This document shows positions 23,787-32,340 of a stretch of DNA of 64,000 nt, in pieces. The stretch comes from Streptomyces sp. NBC_01428. Lineage in GTDB: Bacteria > Actinomycetota > Actinomycetes > Streptomycetales > Streptomycetaceae. The first letter of the stretch is position 1. Each line of letters opens with the position of its first letter. The notes under the pieces are model-generated. The model was not told the origin of the DNA, did no database searches, and saw only the letters and a program-made list of their open reading frames with translations. The DNA is taken from the NCBI RefSeq assembly GCF_036231965.1, contig NZ_CP109499.1:6572001-6636000 (forward strand), in the 5' to 3' direction. The position numbers were made by a program, and so were the translations under genes.

Positions 23787-24466
23787 CCATCCGTGTCGTG
23801 CTCGCCGACGACCAGGCCCTGCTGCGCAGCGCGTTCCGTGTGCTCGTCGACTCCGAGCCGGACATGGAGGTCGTGGGGGAGGCGTCCGAGGGCGCCGAGG
23901 CGGTCGCGCTGACCCGCAGCGAGCGGGCCGACGTCGTGCTCATGGACATCCGCATGCCCGGTACGGACGGCCTCGCCGCCACCCGCCTCATCACCGCCGA
24001 CCCCGGCCTCGCGCACGTCCGGGTCGTGATGCTGACGACCTTCGAGGTCGACGAGTACGTCGTGCAGTCGCTGCGGGCCGGCGCCTCCGGATTCCTCGGC
24101 AAGGGTGCCGAGCCCGACGAGCTGCTCGCCGCCATCCGGATCGCCGCCGGCGGCGAGGCCCTGCTGTCCCCCGCGGCCACCAAGGGCCTGATCGCCAAGT
24201 TCCTCGCCCAGGGCGACGGCGACGAGGACGGGCCCGGCCCGGCCGGCGCCGGCCGGCTCTCCGCACTCACCGGGCGCGAGCGCGAGGTCCTCGTCCAGGT
24301 CGCCGGAGGGCACTCCAACGACGAGATCGCCGAGCGCCTCGAAGTCAGCCCGCTCACGGTGAAGACGCACGTCAACCGGGCCATGGCCAAGCTCGGCGCC
24401 CGCGACCGGGCCCAACTGGTCGTGATCGCTTACGAGTCCGGTCTGGTACGTCCACGGGTGGACTGA
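23783..24466 (+). CDS. NarL/LuxR-family response regulator
   Basis: This 227-residue regulator has a receiver domain with the acidic pair LADDQ, the phospho-acceptor Asp in VVLMDIRMPGTDG (about residue 54) and a switch Thr in VMLTTF. The usual Lys is in FLGKGAEPDELL. The C-terminal LuxR-type helix-turn-helix is LTGREREVLVQVAGG...EIAERLEVSPLTVKTH. It is the cognate partner of the preceding kinase by 4-bp overlap. The RND transporter gene starts 154 bp downstream, so it is a plausible but unproven target. Confidence 0.92.
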   Translation: MTIRVVLADDQALLRSAFRVLVDSEPDMEVVGEASEGAEAVALTRSERADVVLMDIRMPGTDGLAATRLITADPGLAHVRVVMLTTFEVDEYVVQSLRAGASGFLGKGAEPDELLAAIRIAAGGEALLSPAATKGLIAKFLAQGDGDEDGPGPAGAGRLSALTGREREVLVQVAGGHSNDEIAERLEVSPLTVKTHVNRAMAKLGARDRAQLVVIAYESGLVRPRVD

Positions 24467-24620
24467 GGTCCACCTGGGCGTACTGCGCCTGGAGTAGGTT
24501 CCGCGTAAGGAAATGGACCCAGGGGCTACGGATCGTCGCCCGTCCATGGCCCAGGGTGTGACGTGGGGTGCCCACGCTCCCCGCCTTCCGCTCGAACCAC
24601 AGAAGAGAGACCCACCACCC

Positions 24621-27600
24621 ATGTCCTGGCTGTCCAGATTCAGCCTCGCGCAGCGGGCCCTCATCGGGCTGATGTCGATCATCGCGCTCGTCTTCGGGGC
24701 GATAGCGATCCCCCAGCTCAAGCAGCAGCTGCTGCCCACCATCGAACTGCCCATGGTGTCCGTGCTCGCGCCGTACCAGGGTGCCTCTCCGGATGTGGTC
24801 GAGAAGCAGGTCGTCGAACCCATCGAGGACAACCTCGAAGGCGTCGACGGCATCACGGGTGTCACCTCCACCGCCGCCGAGGGCAACGCCGTGATCATGG
24901 CGTCCTTCGACTACGGCAACGACACCAAGCAGCTCGTCGCCGACGTCCAGCAGGCCGTGAACCGGGCCCGCGCCCAACTCCCGGACAGCGTCGACCCGCA
25001 GGTCATCGCGGGTTCGACGGACGACATGCCGACCGTCGTCCTCGCCGTCACCTCCGACAAGGACCAGCAGGCCCTCTCCGACCAGCTCGACCGGACCGTC
25101 GTCCCGTCCCTGGAGGACATCGACGGCGTCGGCCGGGTCACCGTCGCCGGTGTGCGGGACCTCCAGGTCACCGTCACGCCCGACGACGGGAAGATGGCGA
25201 AGGCCGGACTCACCTCCGCCGCCCTCGGCCAGGCCCTCCAGGCGGGCGGGGCGACCGTCCCGGCCGGCTCCTTCGACGAGGACGGCAGCAACCGCACCGT
25301 CCAGGTCGGCGGCGGCTTCACCTCGCTCGGCCAGATCAAGGACCTGATGGTCGCCGGCGGCCCCGGCAAGAAGCCCGTGCGCCTCGGCGCCGTCGCCACC
25401 GTCCGGCAGGAGCAGGCCCCGGCCGACTCCATCACGCGCACCGACGGCCGTCCGAGCCTCGCCGTGAGCGTCACCATGGACCACGACGGCAGCGCGGTCG
25501 CCATCTCCGACGCCGTCAAGGACAAGCTCTCCGGTCTGCGCAAGGACCTCGGCGCCGGCTCGACGATCACCGTCGTCAGCGACCAGGGCCCCGCCGTCTC
25601 CAAGTCCATCCACGGCCTGACCACCGAGGGCGCCCTGGGCCTCCTCTTCGCGGTCCTGGTCATCCTGCTGTTCCTCGCGTCGGTCCGCTCGACGCTGGTC
25701 ACCGCCGTGTCCATCCCGCTCTCCGTGGTGCTGGCCCTGGTCGTCCTGTGGACCCGCGACCTGTCGCTCAACATGCTGACGCTCGGCGCGCTCACCATCG
25801 CGATCGGCCGGGTCGTCGACGACTCGATCGTCGTCCTGGAGAACATCAAGCGGCACCTCGGCTACGGCGAGGAGCGCGAGCAGGCGATCCTCGCGGCGGT
25901 CCGCGAGGTCGCCGGGGCGGTCACGTCCTCGACCCTCACCACGGTGGCCGTCTTCCTGCCGATCGGTCTGACCGGCGGCATGGTCGGCGAACTGTTCGGC
26001 TCCTTCAGCATCACGGTCACGGCGGCGCTCCTCGCCTCCCTGCTCGTCTCGCTGACGGTCGTCCCGGTCCTCTCCTACTGGTTCCTGCGCGCCCCCAAGG
26101 GCACACCGGCGGACGCGAAGGAGGCCCGGCGCAAGGCCGAGGAGAAGGAGGAGCGCAGCCGTCTGCAGCGCTTCTACGTCCCCGTCCTGCGCTTCGCCAC
26201 GCGGCGCCGGCTCACCAGTGTGCTGATCGCGGTCGCCGTCCTCGTCGGTACGTTCGGCATGGCGCCGCTGCTGAAGACGAACTTCTTCGACCAGGGCGAG
26301 CAGGAAGTCCTCACCGTCAAGCAGGAGTTGAAGCCCGGCACCAGCCTGGCCGCGACCGACGCGCAGGCGAAGAAGGTCGAGAAGCTCCTCGGCGGCATCA
26401 AGGGCGTCAAGAACTACCAGGTCACCATCGGCTCCTCCGGCTTCATGGCGGCCTTCGGCGGCGGCACGGACACGAACCAGGCGTCCTACCAGGTCATGCT
26501 GGACGACGCGGCCTCGTACGAGGACGTCCAGGACCGCATCGAGAAGGGGCTCGGCGCGCTCTCCGGCGTCGGCACCACCACGGTGTCCGCCGGTGACGGC
26601 TTCGGCAGCCAGGACCTCAGCGTCGTCGTGAAGGCGGCCGACGGGGACGTGCTGCGCGAGGCCGCGGGCAAGGTCCGTGACGAGGTGGCGAAGCTCGACG
26701 ACGTCACCGACGTCACGAGCGACCTCGCGCAGAGCGTGCCGCGCATCTCGGTCAAGGCCAACTCCAAGGCGGCGGCGGCCGGTTTCAACGACGCCACGCT
26801 CGGCGCGGCCGTCGGCGAGGCGGTCCGTGGAACCACCAGCGGCAAGGCGATCCTGGACGACTCCGAGCGGGACGTCGTCATCCGGTCCGCCGAGCCGGCC
26901 ACCACGCTCGCGGAGCTGCGCGGGCTGCGGCTCGGCGCGGTGAAGCTCGGTGACATCGCGGACGTGAAGCTGGTCGACGGGCCGGTCTCGATGACCCGGA
27001 TCGACGGTCAGCGCGCGGCCACCATCTCGGCCAAGCCGACCGGCGACAACACGGGCGCCGTCAGCGCGGACCTCACCGCGAAGCTCGACAAGCTGAAGCT
27101 GCCCGCGGGTGCCACGGCGTCGATCGGCGGCGTCTCGTCGGACCAGGACGACGCGTTCGCGTCGCTGGGCCTCGCGATGCTGGCGGCGATCGCGATCGTC
27201 TTCATGCTGCTCGTGGCGACGTTCCGCTCGCTGATCCAGCCGCTGATCCTGCTCGTGTCGATCCCGTTCGCCTCGACCGGCGCGATCGGCCTGCTCGTCC
27301 TCACCGGCACCCCGATGGGCGTCCCGGCGATGATCGGCATGCTGATGCTCATCGGCATCGTGGTGACCAACGCGATCGTGCTGATCGACCTGATCAACCA
27401 GTACCGCAAGCAGGGGTACGGCGTGGTCGAGGCCGTCGTCGAGGGCGGCCGGCACCGGCTCCGTCCGATCCTGATGACGGCACTGGCGACGATCTTCGCC
27501 CTGTTGCCCATGGCGCTGGGTGTGACCGGCGAGGGCGGCTTCATCGCGCAGCCGCTCGCGGTGGTCGTGATCGGCGGTCTCATCACCTCGACGCTGCTCA

Positions 27601-27809
27601 CCCTGCTGCTCGTGCCGACGCTCTACGCGATGGTCGAACTCCGCAAGGAGCGCCGCGCGAAGAAGAAGGCGGCGAAGCGGGCGGCGAAGTCCGGTGCGGA
27701 CACCGCCGGCCGCGGGGACGACGAGCAGTCCGACGAGAACGAGAACGAGAGCGGGAACGACAACAAGGACAAGGACGGGGACAAGTCCCCGGAGCCGGCC
27801 GGAGTCTGA
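24621..27809 (+). CDS. RND-family (AcrB/HAE1-like) transporter
   Basis: This 1062-residue, 12-helix proton-driven transporter begins MSWLSRFSLAQRALIGLMSI, then has a large porter loop containing LLPTIELPMVSVLAPYQGASP. The proton-relay helix IAIGRVVDDSIVVLENI contains the Asp pair. A second half follows with the same topology (TNFFDQGEQEVLTVKQELKPG; IGMLMLIGIVVTNAIVLIDLI). The acidic C-terminal tail is rich in Asp, Glu, Asn and Lys. No membrane-fusion partner or outer-membrane channel gene is adjacent, as expected in a Gram-positive. Likely substrates are hydrophobic compounds or lipids; none can be named. The ATG was chosen over an upstream frame extension that lacks a helix. Confidence 0.92.
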   Translation: MSWLSRFSLAQRALIGLMSIIALVFGAIAIPQLKQQLLPTIELPMVSVLAPYQGASPDVVEKQVVEPIEDNLEGVDGITGVTSTAAEGNAVIMASFDYGNDTKQLVADVQQAVNRARAQLPDSVDPQVIAGSTDDMPTVVLAVTSDKDQQALSDQLDRTVVPSLEDIDGVGRVTVAGVRDLQVTVTPDDGKMAKAGLTSAALGQALQAGGATVPAGSFDEDGSNRTVQVGGGFTSLGQIKDLMVAGGPGKKPVRLGAVATVRQEQAPADSITRTDGRPSLAVSVTMDHDGSAVAISDAVKDKLSGLRKDLGAGSTITVVSDQGPAVSKSIHGLTTEGALGLLFAVLVILLFLASVRSTLVTAVSIPLSVVLALVVLWTRDLSLNMLTLGALTIAIGRVVDDSIVVLENIKRHLGYGEEREQAILAAVREVAGAVTSSTLTTVAVFLPIGLTGGMVGELFGSFSITVTAALLASLLVSLTVVPVLSYWFLRAPKGTPADAKEARRKAEEKEERSRLQRFYVPVLRFATRRRLTSVLIAVAVLVGTFGMAPLLKTNFFDQGEQEVLTVKQELKPGTSLAATDAQAKKVEKLLGGIKGVKNYQVTIGSSGFMAAFGGGTDTNQASYQVMLDDAASYEDVQDRIEKGLGALSGVGTTTVSAGDGFGSQDLSVVVKAADGDVLREAAGKVRDEVAKLDDVTDVTSDLAQSVPRISVKANSKAAAAGFNDATLGAAVGEAVRGTTSGKAILDDSERDVVIRSAEPATTLAELRGLRLGAVKLGDIADVKLVDGPVSMTRIDGQRAATISAKPTGDNTGAVSADLTAKLDKLKLPAGATASIGGVSSDQDDAFASLGLAMLAAIAIVFMLLVATFRSLIQPLILLVSIPFASTGAIGLLVLTGTPMGVPAMIGMLMLIGIVVTNAIVLIDLINQYRKQGYGVVEAVVEGGRHRLRPILMTALATIFALLPMALGVTGEGGFIAQPLAVVVIGGLITSTLLTLLLVPTLYAMVELRKERRAKKKAAKRAAKSGADTAGRGDDEQSDENENESGNDNKDKDGDKSPEPAGV

Positions 27810-27820
27810 CCGGTTCACCA

Positions 27821-27866
27821 CAAGGGCCCCCGTCCCGGCGTTCACACGCCGGGACGGGGGCCCTTG
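27821..27866. terminator. bidirectional terminator between RND gene and nadA
   Basis: This is a perfect 20-bp inverted repeat: 27821-27840 pairs with 27847-27866 around the 6-nt loop TTCACA. It lies between two convergent genes, so it can serve both. Confidence 0.9.
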
Positions 27867-27904
27867 TCCGTACTGCTCAGTGCCGGTGCCGGCACCGGTG
27901 CGGG

Positions 27905-29089
27905 CTACGGCAGCGCCAGCATCCGCTCCAGCGCCAGCTTCGCGAACGCCTCGGTCTCCTTGTCGACCTCGATCCGGTTGACGAGGTTGCCCTCGGCGAG
28001 GGACTCCAGGGTCCACACCAGGTGCGGCAGGTCGATGCGGTTCATGGTCGAGCAGAAGCAGACCGTCTTGTCGAGGAAGACGATCTCCTTGCCCTCGGGT
28101 GCGAACCGCTTCGCGAGGCGCCGCACGAGGTTCAGCTCCGTGCCGATCGCCCACTTCGAGCCGGCCGGGGCCGCCTCCAGGGCCTTGATGATGTACTCCG
28201 TGGAGCCGACGTAGTCGGCCGCCGCGACGACCTCGTGACGGCACTCGGGGTGCACGAGGACGTTGACGCCCGGGATGCGCTCGCGGACGTCGTTCACCGA
28301 GTCCAGGCTGAAGCGTCCGTGCACCGAGCAGTGGCCGCGCCACAGGATCATCTTCGCGTCGCGCAGCTGCTCCTGGGTCAGCCCGCCGTTCGGCTTGTGC
28401 GGGTTGTAGAGCACACAGTCGTCCAGGGACAGGCCCATGTCGCGGACGGCGGTGTTGCGGCCGAGGTGCTGGTCGGGCAGGAAGAGCACCTTCGAGCCCT
28501 GCTCGAAGGCCCACTCCAGGGCCCGCTCGGCGTTCGACGACGTGCAGATCGTGCCGCCGTGCTTGCCCGTGAACGCCTTGATGTCGGCGGAGGAGTTCAT
28601 GTACGAGACGGGCACGACCTGCTCGGCTATGCCGGCGTCGGTCAGCACGTCCCAGCACTCGGCGACCTGCTCGGCGGTGGCCATGTCGGCCATCGAGCAG
28701 CCCGCGGCGAGGTCGGGGAGGACGACCTTCTGGTCGTCGCCGGTGAGGATGTCCGCGGACTCGGCCATGAAGTGCACGCCGCAGAACACGATGTACTCGG
28801 CCTCCGGGCGGGCCGCCGCGTCCCGGGCCAGCTTGAAGGAGTCACCGGTCACGTCCGCGAACTGGATGACCTCGTCGCGCTGGTAGTGGTGGCCGAGCAC
28901 GAAGACCTTGTCGCCGAGCTTCTCCTTGGCCGCGCGGGCGCGCTCGACCAGGTCCGGGTCGGACGGGGAGGGCAGGTCGCCGGGGCACTCGACACCGCGC
29001 TCGCTCCTCGGGTCGGCCTCGCGGCCGAGCAGCAGCAGGGCGAGGGGCGTCGGCTGTACGTCGAGATCCTGGGTCTGGGCGGTGGTCAC
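27905..29089 (-). CDS. nadA: quinolinate synthase
   Basis: NadA condenses iminoaspartate with dihydroxyacetone phosphate to give quinolinate for NAD synthesis, using a [4Fe-4S] cluster. The 394-residue product contains FVLGHHYQRDEVIQFAD, FCGVHFMAESADIL, AGCSMADMA, LFLPDQHLGRNTA, VHPECRHEVV and KTVCFCSTMN. The cluster cysteines lie in such conserved segments. I chose the GTG at 29087-29089, which has AAAGGG at proper spacing; another in-frame GTG three codons upstream overlaps that RBS. It is divergent from the HesB/IscA-type carrier gene, a candidate to supply its cluster. No nadB or nadC is adjacent. Confidence 0.95.
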   Translation of the reverse strand: MTTAQTQDLDVQPTPLALLLLGREADPRSERGVECPGDLPSPSDPDLVERARAAKEKLGDKVFVLGHHYQRDEVIQFADVTGDSFKLARDAAARPEAEYIVFCGVHFMAESADILTGDDQKVVLPDLAAGCSMADMATAEQVAECWDVLTDAGIAEQVVPVSYMNSSADIKAFTGKHGGTICTSSNAERALEWAFEQGSKVLFLPDQHLGRNTAVRDMGLSLDDCVLYNPHKPNGGLTQEQLRDAKMILWRGHCSVHGRFSLDSVNDVRERIPGVNVLVHPECRHEVVAAADYVGSTEYIIKALEAAPAGSKWAIGTELNLVRRLAKRFAPEGKEIVFLDKTVCFCSTMNRIDLPHLVWTLESLAEGNLVNRIEVDKETEAFAKLALERMLALP

Positions 29090-29171
29090 GACACGCACCC
29101 TTTCTGTTCTGCGGCTCGCCGGGCCCGTAGGGGAGCGGCCCGGCGGAACGATGCCTTTTCGTCGAATTGAC

Positions 29172-29186
29172 GTTATCTATCATAAC
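29172..29186. promoter_or_regulatory. AT-rich palindrome in the nadA/HesB intergenic region
   Basis: GTTATCTATCATAAC is an inverted repeat (GTTAT/ATAAC, 5-nt centre). It is conspicuous in 335 bp of otherwise GC-rich intergenic sequence. On the nadA strand it contains TATGAT, a good -10 hexamer, about 83 bp before the start, so a bound repressor could block nadA. A second interrupted repeat, TCACGTC (29191-29197) with GACGTGA (29226-29232), flanks it toward the HesB gene. No regulator is identified; no other gene is seen in this gap. Confidence 0.45.
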
Positions 29187-29424
29187 CGCTTCACGTCATG
29201 TTGACGATGTCCATAGCGTCCATGTGACGTGAATCCCGATCGCCGCTCCGGCGGGGTGCGCCCCGCCGCCCGTGGGGTTGTCCACAGGCCGTGGCCCGTG
29301 CGAGGGCGGGTGTGCGAGCATGAACGGAGAAGGCAAAGACACGCACACGGCCCGGAATGAATCCGCGGCCCCGCCGGTTGCAACCGTCGGCAAGCAGTCT
29401 CCGTACAACCCGGGAGAGAAGCAG

Positions 29425-29781
29425 ATGTCCGTATCGGACGAGACCACCACCGTGAGCGACGGCATCATCCTGTCCGACGCCGCCGCGGGCAAGGTCAAGG
29501 CCCTGCTCGACCAGGAAGGCCGCGAGGACCTGGCGCTGCGCGTCGCCGTTCAGCCCGGCGGCTGCTCGGGTCTGCGGTATCAGCTGTTCTTCGACGAGCG
29601 CTCCCTCGACGGCGACGTCGTGAAGGACTTCGGCGGCGTCAAGGTCGTCACCGACCGCATGAGCGCCCCGTACCTCGGCGGCGCCTCGATCGACTTCGTG
29701 GACACCATCGAGAAGCAGGGCTTCACGATCGACAACCCGAACGCGACCGGCTCCTGCGCCTGCGGCGACTCCTTCAGCTAG
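29425..29781 (+). CDS. HesB/IscA-family (ErpA-like) iron-sulfur carrier
   Basis: This 118-residue A-type Fe-S carrier protein has the three conserved cysteines of the family in VQPGGCSGLRYQ and the C-terminal GSCACGDSF. The conserved core GIILSDAAAGKVKALL is also visible. A-type proteins pass clusters to apo-enzymes. The ATG at 29425 follows GGGAGAG; the reading frame is open upstream but shows no family sequence. It is monocistronic, divergent from nadA, whose product needs a [4Fe-4S] cluster, and ends before a strong hairpin. Confidence 0.93.
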   Translation: MSVSDETTTVSDGIILSDAAAGKVKALLDQEGREDLALRVAVQPGGCSGLRYQLFFDERSLDGDVVKDFGGVKVVTDRMSAPYLGGASIDFVDTIEKQGFTIDNPNATGSCACGDSFS

Positions 29782-29901
29782 GACGGCACGGCCCGGCCGG
29801 GCCCGGCATCGACCGGGCCCGGGTTCGCCGGTGCCGACTGCCACTGAGCCGAGCCCGCGGCTCACGGCTCCGGCCGAACACGTCCGCACGCCGAGTACGG
29901 A

Positions 29902-29940
29902 CGAAGGCGGCGTCCCCCTCCGACGGGGACGCCGCCTTCG
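29902..29940. terminator. strong hairpin between HesB gene and the convergent membrane protein gene
   Basis: CGAAGGCGGCGTCCCC (29902-29917) pairs perfectly with 29925-29940 around a 7-nt loop. It lies between convergent genes and is probably bidirectional. The rest of the 219-bp gap shows only GC-rich sequence. Confidence 0.85.
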
Positions 29941-30000
29941 TGTGTCCGGAGCCCGCCGGGCCGCCGCAGCCGACCCCGCGTCCCGCCGCGACCGCCGGTA

Positions 30001-31776
30001 CTACCGCGGTCCCGCGCCGGTGGTCCCGGACGCTCCGGGCTCGGTGACCCGCCCCTGGTGGATCACCCGGCCGTCGCTCCCGACGACGCTCCGGCCGTCC
30101 AGGGGCCCGTCCAGGCGCACCGTCCGCTGGTAGATCTTGGCGATCAGGATGCAGACCTTGCCCTTCTCCGGCTTCTCCGTGACCGTGACGGTCACCCGGT
30201 CCCCGCTCTCCTTCGCCGCGACCGTGTAGGTGGCGCACACCCCGCCGGTGAAGGAGACGGTCAGCTCACCGCCGTCCGCCGTGTAGCCCTGGACGTGCAC
30301 ATCCCGCGGGCTCGCCGAGGACTCGTCCCCCGGCGACGTGGGAGCCGGGGTCGGCTGCCCCGGGGCCTCGGGCGCGGTCAGGAACTCGGGGTCGATCGCC
30401 GGATGCGTCACGGTGTAGGTGTCCCCGGCACCCGGCGCGCGCACCTCGAACAGCCACGACGGCACCAGCGCCTGCCGCCCGTCCGCCCGGTGCGCCGCCA
30501 GTCCGAAGGTCGCCTTCTCCACGGTCACCGACTGCGCCGTGCCCCCCGTGGTCGGGTGCTCGCACGGCTGCTCGTCGCGGTCCTTCAGCGGTACGGGGCT
30601 GGCGCAGCCGCCGATCCCCATGCGCCCGCCGCCCGACGGCGAGGCTCCCGACGAGGACCCGTTCATCAGGTCCAGCGTCCGCCGCGCTCCGACGACCGGG
30701 TAGGTGTCGCCCTTCACCGGCGTCTTCAACTGGCCGCTGCCGCCGATGACATGACCCTCACCGTCGATCCGGAGCCCGGTCGTCCACCCGTAGGTCGGCA
30801 GACCGCCCACCACCGGGTCGGCGTTCACCACCCGCACCCGGTCCATGAGCTGGGTGGCGTCGAGCTTCGCGTCGTCCTGGCCCATGGCCTTGAGCACGGG
30901 AGCCGCGGCCTTCTTCGCCGCGGCCTCACCGACGGGACCGGGACCCGCCCCCGACAGACCGCCGGACCCCCCCGACCCGCCCGGCCCGCCGGGCCGGCAC
31001 GGCTTGCCCCGGGGGCAGTTGTCGGTCCCGGGGATCGCGTAGCTGAACGTCCAGGTCCCCGGAGCGTCCGCGTTCACCCGCAGATTGGGCTCCGAACCGT
31101 CCTTCACCGCACCGACCGTCCAGGCGTCTCCGACCAGCCGGGGTGTGCCGGCCAGGTCCAGCGCCTTCGCGAGCCGCTCCACCTCCGCCCGGGTCACGCC
31201 GCCCTCGGCCCAGTGGACGGGGGCGGAGCCGGGTCCTTCCGGCAGCTTGCCGTCGGCGCGGTAGGTCGTGCCGTAGGGGTCGGGCTCGCCGGGCGCGATG
31301 CCGTTCGGGCCGCCGGTGGATCCGGTGCTCGTGGTCGTCTCGGAGTAACCGTCCAGCGCGAGCGGCGGGGGAGTGCCGTCACCGGCGGGCGTCCCCGGGG
31401 AGCCGCTGCCGCCGGCCGCGCTCGTGGCGACGTACGCGCCGCCGCCCCCGACGAGCAGCACCGCCGCGGCGACCGCGACGATCACGGCGGTGGGCCGCCG
31501 GCGCGGCACGGCCGGACCGTCGTCCGCGTCCCGCTCCCCGGAAGGGCCCGCGGCACGCACTTCGCCGGAGTCCCCGGAGTCCCCGGAGTCCCCGGAGTCC
31601 CCGGAGTCCCCGGAGTCCCCGGAGTCCCGGGACTCCGCGGGGGAACGCCCGTCACGTGCCTCGGTGTCCTTCTCTGCGGGTTCCGCGACGGCTTCCTCCG
31701 CGGCGTCCTCGACAGGACCCCTGGCGTCACCCTCGACGGGATCGGTCGCGTCGTCGTCGGGTCGCTCGCTGCTCAC
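30001..31776 (-). CDS. large single-pass membrane protein of unknown function
   Basis: This 591-residue protein has a three-part layout. The first is an acidic, low-complexity cytoplasmic region (residues 1-95) with a Gly-Asp-Ser repeat. A single membrane helix follows basic RRRP (TAVIVAVAAAVLLVGGGGAYV). The large extracellular part contains DLAGTPRLVGDAWTVG, a Gly/Pro linker and paired cysteines (IGGCASP, EQPCEHP, GGVCATY, KVCILIAK). The GTG start has AAGGAG at good spacing. The architecture resembles anti-sigma-like or cell-wall-sensing membrane proteins, but no known domain was recognised. It ends convergently with the HesB gene. Confidence 0.82.
   Translation of the reverse strand: MSSERPDDDATDPVEGDARGPVEDAAEEAVAEPAEKDTEARDGRSPAESRDSGDSGDSGDSGDSGDSGDSGEVRAAGPSGERDADDGPAVPRRRPTAVIVAVAAAVLLVGGGGAYVATSAAGGSGSPGTPAGDGTPPPLALDGYSETTTSTGSTGGPNGIAPGEPDPYGTTYRADGKLPEGPGSAPVHWAEGGVTRAEVERLAKALDLAGTPRLVGDAWTVGAVKDGSEPNLRVNADAPGTWTFSYAIPGTDNCPRGKPCRPGGPGGSGGSGGLSGAGPGPVGEAAAKKAAAPVLKAMGQDDAKLDATQLMDRVRVVNADPVVGGLPTYGWTTGLRIDGEGHVIGGSGQLKTPVKGDTYPVVGARRTLDLMNGSSSGASPSGGGRMGIGGCASPVPLKDRDEQPCEHPTTGGTAQSVTVEKATFGLAAHRADGRQALVPSWLFEVRAPGAGDTYTVTHPAIDPEFLTAPEAPGQPTPAPTSPGDESSASPRDVHVQGYTADGGELTVSFTGGVCATYTVAAKESGDRVTVTVTEKPEKGKVCILIAKIYQRTVRLDGPLDGRSVVGSDGRVIHQGRVTEPGASGTTGAGPR
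31565..31627 (-). repeat. 9-bp in-frame repeat, seven copies
   Basis: Seven perfect copies of CCGGAGTCC encode a run of Asp-Ser-Gly triplets in the cytoplasmic part of the membrane protein. Copy-number change keeps the frame and would only lengthen or shorten a flexible acidic segment. Confidence 0.92.
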
Positions 31777-31984
31777 CGCATCGCTCCTTCGGCTCCACTG
31801 CTGTCCCCTGGCCGGGCCCTGTCGAAGACGGGCCCCGCGAGGTCGTACACCGCGTCCCCTTTACGGGGGACGGCGATGGGACGCAGCGGGGGAGCGCACG
31901 GTTCCCTGCGGGCGCTCCGCGCGTTTCACCCGGACGGCGCCGCCGGGCCCTCACCCGGACGGCGGCACCGCTCCGGCGGCGCGC

Positions 31985-32206
31985 TCAGTCGCCGTAGTCG
32001 GACATCCCGTCGAGCATCCGCGCCGAGGTGGACGGCACGGTCACCCCGTGGATGAGGGAGGGGGAGACGGGGAGGGCGGAGGCCGCCGTGGGAGCCGCCC
32101 AGTTCCCGGCCATCCGGGCGCAGTCGCCGCGCAGTGTCGCGAGATCGCCGTCCAGGTCGCCGGCCTGGCCGAGCGGAGGGGTGCCTGGGACCTTGAGGTT
32201 CGTCAT
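31985..32206 (-). CDS. small hypothetical protein
   Basis: This is a possible 73-residue protein, MTNLKVPGTPPLGQAGDLDGD onward, ending RMLDGMSDYGD. It has GC bias at third positions, acidic composition and a polar C-terminus. It lies between adoK (divergent) and the large membrane protein gene (same strand, 208 bp downstream). The RBS is weak. No function is recognised; similar short acidic ORFs occur in Streptomyces. It may be co-transcribed with the downstream membrane protein. Confidence 0.5.
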   Translation of the reverse strand: MTNLKVPGTPPLGQAGDLDGDLATLRGDCARMAGNWAAPTAASALPVSPSLIHGVTVPSTSARMLDGMSDYGD

Positions 32207-32340
32207 ACCGGAACCGTATGCACGCCTGCCGTCACGAAGAAAGATCTACTATCGGGTAGTTTTGCCCGCTTCAGAGGTCCCGTGCCGAACCGGTAGCGTT
32301 AACTGTCAATCCCCTCCCCTCGCAGGAGCGTGTCCTAGCC

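Noticed and set aside
24372..28658. Very long minus-strand ORF (over 1400 codons) opposite the RND transporter
   Set aside because: It is an antisense shadow created by high GC; composition is Arg/Asp/Glu-rich with no domains, and the plus strand encodes a clear RND protein and the minus-strand nadA frame is different.
31143..31997. Plus-strand Arg/Ser/Pro ORF opposite the membrane protein gene
   Set aside because: It is repetitive shadow sequence from the 9-bp repeat and GC-rich codons without an RBS or domain.
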